A program made the translations under genes and the position numbers. From assembly GCF_009664975.1 (NCBI RefSeq), contig NZ_WJXB01000002.1:310001-374000 (forward strand): a stretch of 64,000 nt of DNA, in the 5' to 3' direction. Of the stretch, positions 9,040 through 19,139 are shown piece after piece. How positions within the stretch are numbered: position 1 is the stretch's first letter; every line of letters begins with the position of its first letter. The notes under the pieces were generated by a model, which searched no databases, had not been told where the DNA came from, and was given only the letters and a program-made list of their open reading frames with translations. The stretch comes from Paenibacillus monticola (GTDB lineage Bacteria > Bacillota > Bacilli > Paenibacillales > Paenibacillaceae).

Positions 9040-9588
9040 TCAACCGCGGTAATGCAGTAAAATATGTTGCGACACTTGTGCCGCACTTAGTCCCGTTGTA
9101 TCGACCGTGCAATGCGCGAAACGGTAAGCCTCACGCCTAGACTCCATAATGTGTCTGACCCGTTCTTCCGCGTTGCCGGCGAGCAGCGGCCGGTTGTGAT
9201 CTACGCTAACACGGGCAATAATCTCTTCGATCGCTGCTGTTAAAGCAACTACAAGACCCTTATCCAGCATTAATGAAGTATTCCCCGGTGCCAATACTGC
9301 GCCACCACCTGTCGAAATCACTCTTCGCTCGGCCTGCAAGACACGTTTCAGTATATTTGATTCTACACTCCTGAAGTATTCTTCACCCTCATCTGCGAAG
9401 ATTTCAGCAATACTCCTGCCTTCAGTCTCAACAATAACCTGATCCACGTCGACCAGATCATAGCCCAATTCTTCAGCCAAAAGAGCACCAACTGTCGTCT
9501 TGCCTGTAGCCATCATACCTACCAAGATGATATTCTTATTCCCGGTTATGTTGCTCATACTTTCCAATTCTTCTGTATCCCCAGCCAT
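9040..9588 (-). CDS. aroK: Shikimate kinase
   Basis: ATP-dependent phosphorylation of shikimate at the 3-hydroxyl. Walker A is GMMATGKTT (about residues 24-32), followed by the shikimate-binding Asp in DVDQVI, Arg in YFRSVES and the STGGGAVL glycine loop, then the lid Arg in NRPLLAG. The ATG at 9588 has GGAGGG seven bases upstream, so the slightly long N-terminus (about 15 residues before the first strand) appears real. 182 residues, typical size. Confidence 0.95.
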   Translation of the reverse strand: MAGDTEELESMSNITGNKNIILVGMMATGKTTVGALLAEELGYDLVDVDQVIVETEGRSIAEIFADEGEEYFRSVESNILKRVLQAERRVISTGGGAVLAPGNTSLMLDKGLVVALTAAIEEIIARVSVDHNRPLLAGNAEERVRHIMESRREAYRFAHCTVDTTGLSAAQVSQHILLHYRG

Positions 9589-9648
9589 GACTACCCTCCA
9601 ACCGCGACATTTGTCATATCATAACACAGGGTCAAAAAAACAAAAAGA

Positions 9649-9685
9649 CCCGAAAAGCCCGCTATTTCTCACGGAGCCTTCCGGG
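9649..9685 (-). terminator. Terminator after gnd
   Basis: CCCGGAAGGCTCCG pairs imperfectly with CGGGCTTTTCGGG on the minus strand and is followed by TCTTTTTGTTTTTTT. Confidence 0.75.
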
Positions 9686-9724
9686 CCGCTGATTGCGGCT
9701 ATCTCAAAATATATGAATTTACTG

Positions 9725-11137
<1,413 letters not shown>

Positions 11138-11191
11138 CTGGTCCTCCACCCTTTGCACCCTATATTTTTGTGAAATCCATTTCTCGCAGCA

Positions 11192-11245
11192 CAAGAAGAA
11201 ACGGCTTCACCGTCCTTTACCGGGGACGATACCCGTTTCTCGTCA
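11192..11245. repeat. Palindromic repeat, copy A
   Basis: About 53 bases: CAAGAAGAAACGGCTTCACC, then GTCC, a short loop, GGACGATACCCGTTTCT. One arm contains GGCTTC(G/A)CC and the other GGTACCC, so the element is asymmetric. The reverse complement of the copy at 50.3 kb matches it closely. It lies in the upstream region of gnd. Confidence 0.75.
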
Positions 11246-11451
11246 AAATATAAGCTAAGTATGACATAGGCTTATACTTGCTTATATTTAAGAATACCAC
11301 CCTTTGTCAGAGACAGCAAAGTCAGACTGCAAAATGAGATCAATTTCATTGACAAACACCTAAAAGTCAAGAAGATTGTATCACAATGACTATATTAACG
11401 TATTTAGCAGCAGAAGTGAACCCCTGCGAGTAAATTTTGTCTCAAAACTAA

Positions 11452-11475
11452 GACACCCTAATTTTTCAGGGTGCC
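11452..11475 (-). terminator. Terminator after the 198-residue hypothetical gene
   Basis: GGCACCCT / AGGGTGTC stem of 8 bp with a wobble pair, followed on the minus strand by TTAGTTTTG. Confidence 0.65.
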
Positions 11476-11501
11476 TCTGATTGCGTCTATTGCCCATTAT
11501 C

Positions 11502-12098
11502 TCACCATTCCAGCATACCTAATTCTTTAGTCAAAAAGGTAAGCTTTCTTGTACATTCATCTACAAGCACCTGATCCTTCACCTTCAGTGCCTCATTCAG
11601 CCGATCCAGCTGTTCGTCAACATCCACCCTACATTGGAGAATTCGTTCCTCTCCCTCTACAGAGTAGTAGAGCTTCGTTAGCTCCAGATCCGAAAGCAAC
11701 GGCCCCTTCTGATACAGCACACGCTGTTGATACCCTGATATCTCTACCAGACGAATCACTTCACCGAATAAAATGTTCTCAATAATAATCTGGCGGTCAC
11801 GAAAACGCTTAACGATGGCGTGTCCGCGCATGTCACCGATCAATTTCTCCATCCATTCGGAAAGGCGTGCATCGCGGATCATATAGTCCCCCACCAGCTT
11901 ATAACCATCCTTGATCCGTTGAAAGCGCAGCTTCACCAGCTTGCGGCCGGTACGTACCGAAATAACAAAGATACTTTCGTTCTCGCTCCAGTAAAGGGAA
12001 TAGCCTTCTTGGATCAAATCTTTTATAAGGTCCTGAATATGCTGTCTATCAAAGCGTAATTCCAGATTACAATACTCAACCTCATCGTTTTTGTTCAA
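11502..12098 (-). CDS. Conserved-looking hypothetical protein, 198 residues
   Basis: I do not recognise the family. It is a soluble, charged protein with no signal peptide or membrane segment, rich in Leu, Glu, Lys and Arg. The first 60 residues alternate strands and helix (ILDLIQEGYSLYW-like pattern), and the last 40 look like a coiled-coil helix (EQLDRLNEALKVKDQVLVDE). The start is TTG at 12098, with AGGGGGGAT seven to thirteen bases upstream. Single gene with its own terminator and no informative neighbours. Confidence 0.7.
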   Translation of the reverse strand: MNKNDEVEYCNLELRFDRQHIQDLIKDLIQEGYSLYWSENESIFVISVRTGRKLVKLRFQRIKDGYKLVGDYMIRDARLSEWMEKLIGDMRGHAIVKRFRDRQIIIENILFGEVIRLVEISGYQQRVLYQKGPLLSDLELTKLYYSVEGEERILQCRVDVDEQLDRLNEALKVKDQVLVDECTRKLTFLTKELGMLEW

Positions 12099-12459
12099 GG
12101 CAATCCCCCCTCACAGCTATACGCCAGCATGAGCCAGCTTCGCTTAAACTTAGAGTGATACTGTCCGCAGGACCTCCACTAGAAATGAATTAATTTCGCG
12201 TTCGTCTTACGCTTATTTTATACTTCAGTTTATGTAGCGGTAACTTGGTTTATTGACTATTTTTACCCGCAACACTCCTTTTCCAAACCCTATAGCGGAA
12301 CTTTTGTTGCGTTTGGCTACATTGAATGGTTCATTAATTAAAGCAGTGACTACATTCATGCCATTTATAGGATTTACGCTTACTCCATACCTACAAAGAA
12401 AGCCGCTGATATGTACCGGATATACCCTCCGGACACCAGTGGCTTTTGCCGTTATTAGT
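12099..12459. terminator. Intergenic region holding the MFS-gene terminator
   Basis: 361 bases without a gene. The clear element is a hairpin at 12399-12446: AAAGCC(A/G)CTG arms 10 bp long enclosing an inner CCGGA/TCCGG stem. On the minus strand it is followed by TTTCTTTG and would end the MFS transporter transcript. The rest probably holds the promoter of the 198-residue gene; nothing else is recognised. Confidence 0.55.
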
Positions 12460-13746
12460 TCAATTAGCGTTCAACTTCAGCTTCGTTCGGTGGACAATAA
12501 GCAGATGCAGCACGAACAGCAGCAGCATGACAAAAGCGCTGGCGAGAAAAGGTACACCATGTCCAACGGTATCCCATAGTTTACCCGATAGCACGGGCCC
12601 CACAACCATACCGGAGCCTTGCAGGGTTAGAAATAAGCCCCAGACGGTTCCCCGTTCTCCTTTAGGTACCTGCTTAGCCAAAAAGGCGTTCCAGGCCGGC
12701 AGTATAAACGCATAGCTCACACCAACCAGTGCCACGGCGCAGAACGCCAGCGGCAGCCAACGAACTTGAGAGAACAACGCTAACGAAAAGGCAGCCAGCA
12801 GGAAACCGATATTTAAGAACACCGTTGTTCCTATGCGGTCAACCAAACGTCCAGCCGGAATTAGCGTAAGAACCGTAATCCCTCCACCCGCGATCAGGAG
12901 CAGACTGAATTGGTTCGGAGTAACATGAAGTTCAGTGCGTGCGAATAACGTAACTACAGGAGTCATGAGACCAATGGCAAAGGCTTGCAGAAACAAAGCA
13001 GGGTATAACAAACGACTAACTTTCAGCGACGTTCTAACCTGCTGCAGAGTTCTTTTGAGGCTTCCCAGCGGACCCAATGGTTTACGTTCCACCGCGTCCC
13101 CCTCTGAACTCATATCCCGCACAACATGTGGAGCGTTATGTCCGATTCTTTTGGGCAGAAACAGGGCAACCGCCACTACAGCCGCAGCACAGACCAGCAG
13201 GAATAAAAAGGCCATCCGGTAACTCTGCCCACCATGATCCATCAAAAAATTTACTGTAATGGGGCCGATCCCCGTTCCCGCAAGTGAAGCCATTTCGACA
13301 GCACCCATCGCTGCACCACTGCTCCCACTTTTAGTAGAGCCAGCCAGCTCGGTTACACCTGTCATTACACAAGGCCATAACGGAGAGGTACCCATCCCTA
13401 AGATTAGGCACGCAGCTGAAAGTGACACTGCATCTTTAGCATAGATAATCATCCCCAAGGCCACCAGAATCAGCAGCAGTGCTCCTGTCATCGTCCAGCG
13501 GTAACCAATACGCTCCATAATCCAGCCGGACGGACTGCGGAAGAGGTTGTCGCCCAAATATTGCAGGGCAAAGGCGAAACCGACCACTGTAACCGACAAA
13601 CCTAACATGTTCTCCATATATACCGGCAGCAACGCTACCAGGAGCGAACCTTTGACGAACTCAACCAAAAAAATGATGACCCACATCTCAATAATAAAAG
13701 GTGATGCCAAATTAATATGCATACGCTGTTGTACTTTGCCAGGCAT
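12460..13746 (-). CDS. MFS transporter, drug-efflux-like
   Basis: Twelve hydrophobic segments in 428 residues. The conserved loop between helices 2 and 3 reads DNLFRSPSGWIMERIGYRW, the major-facilitator motif A; a second loop (GRLVDRIG) lies in the C-terminal half. About 35 charged residues form the central cytoplasmic loop. ATG 13746 with AGGATGTG upstream is preferred. Longer in-frame starts exist but would run into the divergent speA gene at 13837. The substrate is unknown. Confidence 0.85.
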   Translation of the reverse strand: MPGKVQQRMHINLASPFIIEMWVIIFLVEFVKGSLLVALLPVYMENMLGLSVTVVGFAFALQYLGDNLFRSPSGWIMERIGYRWTMTGALLLILVALGMIIYAKDAVSLSAACLILGMGTSPLWPCVMTGVTELAGSTKSGSSGAAMGAVEMASLAGTGIGPITVNFLMDHGGQSYRMAFLFLLVCAAAVVAVALFLPKRIGHNAPHVVRDMSSEGDAVERKPLGPLGSLKRTLQQVRTSLKVSRLLYPALFLQAFAIGLMTPVVTLFARTELHVTPNQFSLLLIAGGGITVLTLIPAGRLVDRIGTTVFLNIGFLLAAFSLALFSQVRWLPLAFCAVALVGVSYAFILPAWNAFLAKQVPKGERGTVWGLFLTLQGSGMVVGPVLSGKLWDTVGHGVPFLASAFVMLLLFVLHLLIVHRTKLKLNAN

Positions 13747-13836
13747 TCCATCACATCCTAGTAATATGTTGATTGTTTTGTTATACTGATGCTTGCTTGA
13801 AAATTTACGATTTGCGAAAGGTTGTGACAGCATTAA

Positions 13837-15312
13837 ATGAATCAACACCGTACTCCCCTCTTCACTGCTCTTAAACAGCATGCCGCCGGTAATCCAGTTC
13901 AATTCCATATTCCGGGACATAAGAAGGGGCTAGGAACCGATGCCGAATTCCGTGAGTTTATCGGCGATAACGCTCTATCCATAGATCTGATCAATATCGC
14001 ACCGCTAGACGATCTTCATCAGCCCACAGGCGTGATACTAGAAGCTCAGAAGCTGGCTGCGAAGGCTTTCGGCGCCGACTATACGTATTTCAGCGTACAG
14101 GGCACGAGCAATGCCATCATGACGATGATCCTCTCTGTTTGCTCACCGGGTGACAAAATTATTGTGCCGCGCAACATTCATAAATCAGTGATGTCGGCCA
14201 TTATTTTCTCCGGAGCCAAACCTGTGTTCGTCTCACCCGTACAGGATGAGAATCTTGGGATAGACCACGGCATAACCACCAGCTCGCTGGAACGAGCATT
14301 AAAGCGCCATCCGGATGCCAAGGGAGTTCTAGTAATTAATCCTACGTACTTTGGCGTTTGTGCCGACCTTCGTTCAATTGTGGAACTGGCCCACAACTAC
14401 GATGTCCCCGTTCTGGTAGACGAGGCACATGGAGTACTGATTCATTTTCATGAGGATCTGCCGATATCGGCCATGCAAGCCGGTGCGGATATGGCTGCAA
14501 CCAGTGTACACAAGCTGGGCGGCTCCATGACGCAAAGCTCGGTACTGAATCTGAATGCTAAGACCGGTCTGATCAACCCGCAACGGGTGCAGACCATTAT
14601 GAGCATGCTGACAACAACATCTACATCTTACATTTTACTGGCCTCACTGGATACCTCCAGACGCAATCTTGCTCTGAACGGACATGAAATGGCAGCGAGA
14701 ACCATCGCTTTATCCAATTATGCTCGGGATACTATTAATAACATTGAAGGCCTGTACAGCTTTGGAAAAGAAATACTTGGCACTGAGGCAACCTTCGACA
14801 TTGATCCTACCAAACTTAACATTCACGTGCGCCACTTAGGTATCACCGGTTATGAGACCGAAAACTGGCTGCGCGCGAAATACAATATCGAAGTAGAACT
14901 TAGTGATATGTATAACATTCTTTGCCTGATTACTCCTGGTGATACCCAAGATTCAGTAGATAAATTATTGGCTGCCTTGCGGGTCTTATCTGCTATTCAT
15001 TACAGCAAAGGGGAAATCTACGAGATGAAGGTGCAGGTTCCGGAAATTCCGCAACTGGCCCTTATTCCGCGAGACGCCTTTTATGCAGATACGCAGTTGA
15101 TACCCTTCCGGGAATCAGCAGGATACATCATCGCCGAGTTCATCTACGTGTATCCACCGGGAATCCCGATTCTTCTTCCTGGTGAAATTATTACCCAGGA
15201 TAATATTGACTATATCATAGACCATGTAGAGATTGGACTTCCAGTCAAAGGGCCCGAGGATCGTAGTATAACGAACATTAAAGTCATTGTGGAGGCAGAT
15301 CCAATCTCCTGA
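13837..15312 (+). CDS. speA: Orn/Lys/Arg decarboxylase family, probably arginine decarboxylase
   Basis: PLP enzyme of the fold-type I Orn/Lys/Arg decarboxylase family, 491 residues as in Bacillus SpeA, probably making agmatine for polyamine synthesis (family knowledge). N-terminal FHIPGHKKG, substrate segment SVQGTSNAI, PLP-binding DEAHG and the Schiff-base Lys in SVHKLGGS (about residue 229) are all present. The C-terminal domain ends with the family block VYPPGIPILLPGE. Lysine decarboxylase (YaaO type) is the alternative. A palindromic repeat follows the stop and may act as terminator. Confidence 0.88.
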   Translation: MNQHRTPLFTALKQHAAGNPVQFHIPGHKKGLGTDAEFREFIGDNALSIDLINIAPLDDLHQPTGVILEAQKLAAKAFGADYTYFSVQGTSNAIMTMILSVCSPGDKIIVPRNIHKSVMSAIIFSGAKPVFVSPVQDENLGIDHGITTSSLERALKRHPDAKGVLVINPTYFGVCADLRSIVELAHNYDVPVLVDEAHGVLIHFHEDLPISAMQAGADMAATSVHKLGGSMTQSSVLNLNAKTGLINPQRVQTIMSMLTTTSTSYILLASLDTSRRNLALNGHEMAARTIALSNYARDTINNIEGLYSFGKEILGTEATFDIDPTKLNIHVRHLGITGYETENWLRAKYNIEVELSDMYNILCLITPGDTQDSVDKLLAALRVLSAIHYSKGEIYEMKVQVPEIPQLALIPRDAFYADTQLIPFRESAGYIIAEFIYVYPPGIPILLPGEIITQDNIDYIIDHVEIGLPVKGPEDRSITNIKVIVEADPIS

Positions 15313-15341
15313 TCATCTTTCTCCTAAAATACAAAGCAACT

Positions 15342-15392
15342 AAGAAGAAGCGGGTACCGTCCTTTTATGGACGGTACCCGCTTCTTCTTGAA
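15342..15392. repeat. Palindromic repeat, copy B (symmetric version)
   Basis: AAGAAGAAGCGGGTACCGTC and its complement flank TTTTAT, giving an almost perfect 21-bp stem. Both arms carry GGGTACC here, unlike copies A and C, where one arm carries GGCTTCGCC. It sits 30 bases after the speA stop and could stop transcription from speA. Confidence 0.8.
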
Positions 15393-15457
15393 CTATAAGG
15401 ATAAGTTATCGTGTGTAATATCAGCTATCCAAAGGATAACTTTATCCGTACCGAAAT

Positions 15458-15781
15458 CTATTCTTGCGTGGCAAGCAGCTCGTTGTACGCCTCTTCAACA
15501 GCTTTCCATTCAGCTTCGTCTTCGATATTGTACAATACCATTTCCTCGTCTTCTTCTTCCATGCGCAGAATGATGCCATCAGCTTCAGGATTTTCGCGTT
15601 CCAGCAGCAGCGCGTATAATTTCTCGCCTACGTCGAACGTTTCCACCAGCACCATCTCTACATCTTCACCCTGCTCGTTCGTCAAGGTCAGCACAAACTC
15701 CTCGTGCTCATGGTCATGATCATGTCCGCAACCGCATGCTTCACCATGTTCATGGTCATGCTCATGTTTGTGATCGCTCAT
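15458..15781 (-). CDS. DUF1292 protein with His-rich N-terminus
   Basis: 107 residues. Residues 1-27 are a His/Asp/Glu/Cys stretch (HEHDHEHG, CGCGHDHDHEHE) that should bind divalent metal. Residues 28-105 match the acidic DUF1292 domain (EFVLTLTNEQGEDVEMVLVE, then the YALLL and DEEMVLYNIEDE blocks). The domain's function is unknown. Single gene, ATG 15781. Confidence 0.8.
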   Translation of the reverse strand: MSDHKHEHDHEHGEACGCGHDHDHEHEEFVLTLTNEQGEDVEMVLVETFDVGEKLYALLLERENPEADGIILRMEEEDEEMVLYNIEDEAEWKAVEEAYNELLATQE

Positions 15782-15871
15782 TGTAAAACCTCACTTTAAT
15801 TGAATTATCCTACAAAGGGTATCGTATCATGCTTGATAAGTTCAGGTCAATTTGACAATGCCACAAAATCC

Positions 15872-16426
15872 CTAATTAAGCGCAGTGATTACTTTCTCTG
15901 ACACAAGTACGTAATCTCCATTCTTTGACACCTTGATATAGAAGCCTACCCGATATTTACCGGTATCTTTGAAATCATACGTAATCTCCGAGCTTGAGAA
16001 CCAGAAATCTTCCTTCTTCGTTCCTTCCATATCACGCGAATCGATATCCTTGATGTTCCCTGATGGATCAGTAATCGCAACTTTAACCGAAGAAATCTCA
16101 TCCGTCAGGCTATCTACTTGAGATAATACCTTGAATTTGAGTTTGCCTACATTTACATTACCAAAAACAGTATCACCCTTGAACAAAACAATTTGCACAT
16201 TTGGCTTGAGGATTGTCACTTTTCCAGAACCATCCCAACTCACAATTCCCCCTACTTCTCTAGCAGGAATATAAGTCTTACCATCAATTAAATAACCACC
16301 GTCTGCAATTTCTTTTCCGTTGCTCCATACTCTGATTTTATCATTTACTTCATCTGCGAATAATAATGAGCTGCCCATGAGGGAAAACACGAGCACGCAC
16401 AGTGCAATTTTTCTCCATCTCATCAT
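15872..16426 (-). CDS. Secreted copper-amine-oxidase-like stalk-domain protein
   Basis: 184 residues with a signal peptide at 1-24 (LCVLVFSLMGSSLLFADE). Residues 30-85 look like the stalk domain named copper amine oxidase N-terminal domain: GYLIDGKTYIPAREVGG and ILKPNVQIVLFKGD. The C-terminal part is a beta-sandwich-like region ending in ISKNGDYVLVSEKV-type strands. Probably attached to or released at the cell surface. GGAGGG precedes the double ATG. No copper or amine oxidase catalytic part is present. Confidence 0.7.
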   Translation of the reverse strand: MMRWRKIALCVLVFSLMGSSLLFADEVNDKIRVWSNGKEIADGGYLIDGKTYIPAREVGGIVSWDGSGKVTILKPNVQIVLFKGDTVFGNVNVGKLKFKVLSQVDSLTDEISSVKVAITDPSGNIKDIDSRDMEGTKKEDFWFSSSEITYDFKDTGKYRVGFYIKVSKNGDYVLVSEKVITALN

Positions 16427-16680
16427 TAGAGACCCTCCAAGTAATTCATGCTGTTAATATATACTACCTTTCCGCCGCCAAGTTGCGCTGCATACAGGTA
16501 AAAATTTCATTACACCGCTGCAGGTGTTCATATAGTGCGCTTTATGCTTCCCACTCCTATCGAAAGGGAATAGCAGTTATACCGTCGCCAGAGTTAAATT
16601 GCAACTAATCAGGGTCACTTCACAAATCTATTCATTATTGAGTGGATATGTTATGATCACACCTAAAACCACTGAAGCAG

Positions 16681-17910
16681 GTGAATTCACTGTCAAATGT
16701 GATGCGTGATCGACGCTTGATTATATTACTTATAGCCAATATTTCCTCTTCCATAGGAACGGGTATTACAATGATCGCAGTACCATGGCTGCTTGTGAAT
16801 CGAGAGAACGGGGAAGAAATCTATGGTTACGCTGCCTTAAGCGTGACGATCTTTCTATTCTTTCTGTCCCCTTATATTGGGGTATTGGTAGACCGCTATT
16901 CCAGAAAGGCTATACTTCTCCTGAATGAATGGACCGGGATGCTAATTGTTGCTTGCTTTGCCATAGCTGGATTTTTAGCCGGAGAATTTCACACCTGGCA
17001 TCTGATCGGGATATATATGGGCGGCACCTTGTATTACACGATCCATTATCCTGCACAGTTCGCTTTCAATCAGGAGATTTTTGAACGATCCCAATACCGT
17101 ACTTTGAACAGTGTGATGGAAATACAAAGTCAGGTTGCCTCTATGGTTGCCGGTGGACTGGCCAGTCTTGTCATTGAGAGAACAGATTTGAGCATTCTGC
17201 TGCTTATGGATGCCACGACACATATCATAGGCCTTACACTCCTCTTTATCATTCCGTATTCCACATCAAATTCCAGCAGGACTACGGTCAGAATATCGAT
17301 GTTTTCGGATATGAAAGAAGGATTTTCTTATTTAAAGGGCCGTCCTTTGCTAGTCTTGTTCTATATCAGCTCTCTAATGCCGTTTATTGGAGTCATGGTA
17401 GGAAACTATCTTTGGCCGATCTACATAGCAAAAAATTTACAGGCGGATGCAACCGTACTGGGTCTAGCAGATATGATCTATGCTATTGGAGCGGTACTTG
17501 CCGGATTTACCATTCCACTTATGATGAAAAGATGGGGGGCCTATATTACGGTTTTCCTATCAGTCACTATTTTCACTGTCGGTTTACTAATAGCGGCATG
17601 GACAACTATTATTGTCATCTTCCTTAGTCTAAAAATATTGCTCGGATGGGGAAATTCAGGAGCTCGGGTAGCCCGAAATACGGTGATGATGGACCTGGTT
17701 CCAAATGCACTAATCGGTCGGGTGAACAGTTTCTTTAGCGCTGTCGGAATGGGGATGCGGGTTGTACTGGTCAGTCTGTTCACGCAAAGCATACACTATA
17801 CAGGAGCATCCATTTCGCTTACCATTGTGGGAATTCTTCTAATAGTTTCTATTCTCGGAGTGATAATGAGCCGCTCTATTCTGCAACGTGACTACTCCAG
17901 TCAGGGGTAA
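16681..17910 (+). CDS. MFS transporter (MFS_3/macrolide-efflux-like)
   Basis: 409 residues, about twelve membrane helices, with the motif GVLVDRYSRKAILLLNEW after helix 2. The pattern resembles MefA/enterobactin-exporter type MFS proteins. The start is GTG at 16681; the in-frame ATG seven codons on is the alternative, and a stop 27 bases upstream excludes a longer form. The strong hairpin after the stop ends the transcript. Substrate unknown. Confidence 0.83.
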   Translation: MNSLSNVMRDRRLIILLIANISSSIGTGITMIAVPWLLVNRENGEEIYGYAALSVTIFLFFLSPYIGVLVDRYSRKAILLLNEWTGMLIVACFAIAGFLAGEFHTWHLIGIYMGGTLYYTIHYPAQFAFNQEIFERSQYRTLNSVMEIQSQVASMVAGGLASLVIERTDLSILLLMDATTHIIGLTLLFIIPYSTSNSSRTTVRISMFSDMKEGFSYLKGRPLLVLFYISSLMPFIGVMVGNYLWPIYIAKNLQADATVLGLADMIYAIGAVLAGFTIPLMMKRWGAYITVFLSVTIFTVGLLIAAWTTIIVIFLSLKILLGWGNSGARVARNTVMMDLVPNALIGRVNSFFSAVGMGMRVVLVSLFTQSIHYTGASISLTIVGILLIVSILGVIMSRSILQRDYSSQG

Positions 17911-17924
17911 AACATACAATTAAA

Positions 17925-17966
17925 ACCGGCCGGACATTCGCGTCTGTAGACGCCTGTCCGACCGGT
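17925..17966. terminator. Bidirectional hairpin between convergent genes
   Basis: ACCGGCCGGACA and TGTCCGACCGGT flank an inner GCGTCT/AGACGC stem: a long, two-part hairpin between the MFS gene (+) and the DUF3892 gene (-). T-runs are weak on both sides. Confidence 0.6.
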
Positions 17967-17985
17967 AATATTCATTACAACTATT

Positions 17986-18225
17986 CTAAAATAACGGCAG
18001 CTGGTCAAGGTTGTTCGTTGGATCTCCATCCGCGTCACCGCGAATATACATTTCCCCGTCCCTGCCTTTAAATACATTAACTCCTGCAATTTTCCCTGCC
18101 TGGACTTCCTGAAGTGCCTGCTGGTAGTCAAGCACACGTCCTGAAGAGGTCTGGAAGCTTCGTAAATCCCCATCACCATTCTTCTGTGCCGCAATAAATC
18201 GTTCACGTTCGTTACTGGATTCCAT
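17986..18225 (-). CDS. DUF3892-like small protein
   Basis: 79 residues of the DUF3892 pattern: KNGDGDLRSFQTSSGRVLDY, then GKIAGVNVF, then GRDGEMYIRGDADGDP and the terminal NNLDQLPLF. Soluble, function unknown. ATG 18225 has AAGGGG nine bases upstream and is preferred to the GTG at 18243. Confidence 0.75.
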   Translation of the reverse strand: MESSNERERFIAAQKNGDGDLRSFQTSSGRVLDYQQALQEVQAGKIAGVNVFKGRDGEMYIRGDADGDPTNNLDQLPLF

Positions 18226-18315
18226 ATCGTTCGCCCCTTGCACTTAGATTTGCCCTGATGAGGCACATCATAGCTTGTGCAAAGGAACAGTGAATTATGT
18301 GCTTAGCTCAAATAA

Positions 18316-18759
18316 CTAGAGGATTTTCTGCATCCGTACATGCAAAATTCCAGCATCATAGAAAGGCTCCGTAGAAATCACTTCATAACCTAGTTTGGTG
18401 TAGAAGGACTCCGCCTGACATTGACCGTCAAGAATGGAAGCTTCCAAACCCAGCTCGCGGGCTAGTTCCTCCATCGCCAACAGCAGGACACGTCCGTAAC
18501 CCTTGACCCGATAATCTTTCAGCACGGCAATTCGCTGCATTTTGGCAGTGCCTGCTTTATAATAAATTAATCTGCCCGTAGCTACGGGGATTCCCCCATC
18601 TATGATTAGGAGATGATGCGCATTCGGGCCAATCACATCGTATTCGTCGATTTCCTCCTCAGCCGGTACTTTTTGCTCCTCGACAAACACCTTTTCCCGA
18701 ATATCCAGACCCATTTGAAGCTGTTCCTCTGTGATAACACGTACGATTTCCGCCGCCAT
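18316..18759 (-). CDS. GNAT N-acetyltransferase (YjcF/ElaA-like)
   Basis: 147-residue single GNAT domain. The acetyl-CoA pyrophosphate loop is RVKGYGRVLL (about residues 85-94), after the strand MQRIAVLKDYR. The N-terminal IREKVFVEEQKVPAEEEIDEYD is the hallmark of the YjcF/ElaA subgroup. Substrate unknown. Confidence 0.85.
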   Translation of the reverse strand: MAAEIVRVITEEQLQMGLDIREKVFVEEQKVPAEEEIDEYDVIGPNAHHLLIIDGGIPVATGRLIYYKAGTAKMQRIAVLKDYRVKGYGRVLLLAMEELARELGLEASILDGQCQAESFYTKLGYEVISTEPFYDAGILHVRMQKIL

Positions 18760-18847
18760 GATTGCAATTCCCCTCTCTATGTATGAAACGATAGTTGACC
18801 TATTATACAGAATAATGGGTTAACTGTATAGTTGAAGGGCAAGTAAC

Positions 18848-19066
18848 CTACTCCGCAGAGTAAACGTTATCTGGAATCGAGCGGCTATATACATCCTGCA
18901 TAACAGGAGCCTGAGGGCCGTATGGGCTCTGCAGACCTCCATCTAAACTCGACATTTGCTGCATCTCTATAACACTAGGTGCCTGCTTCACCATGACACA
19001 ACCCGTTATCCACAGCAGCAGAAATAGTAACGCACAGACTGCTCCCCATTTCACTTTTGTACCCAT
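18848..19066 (-). CDS. Small predicted lipoprotein
   Basis: 72 residues. A type II signal peptide ends in the lipobox ITGC (Cys at about residue 23), leaving a short mature peptide rich in Gln, Ser and Pro. ATG 19066 with AAGGGG eight bases before it is preferred over GTG 19075. The function is not recognised; it lies just upstream of nothing it obviously works with. Confidence 0.55.
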   Translation of the reverse strand: MGTKVKWGAVCALLFLLLWITGCVMVKQAPSVIEMQQMSSLDGGLQSPYGPQAPVMQDVYSRSIPDNVYSAE

Positions 19067-19139
19067 GCTTAGCACCCCTTCATCGTTATCTGCCGTTGTT
19101 CTTACTACAGCTTTGACGATTTCGGAGTTTTTTAAAACC

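Noticed and set aside
13747..13920. Longer N-terminus of the MFS transporter
   Set aside because: It would overlap the divergent speA gene and lacks a ribosome site, while ATG 13746 has one.
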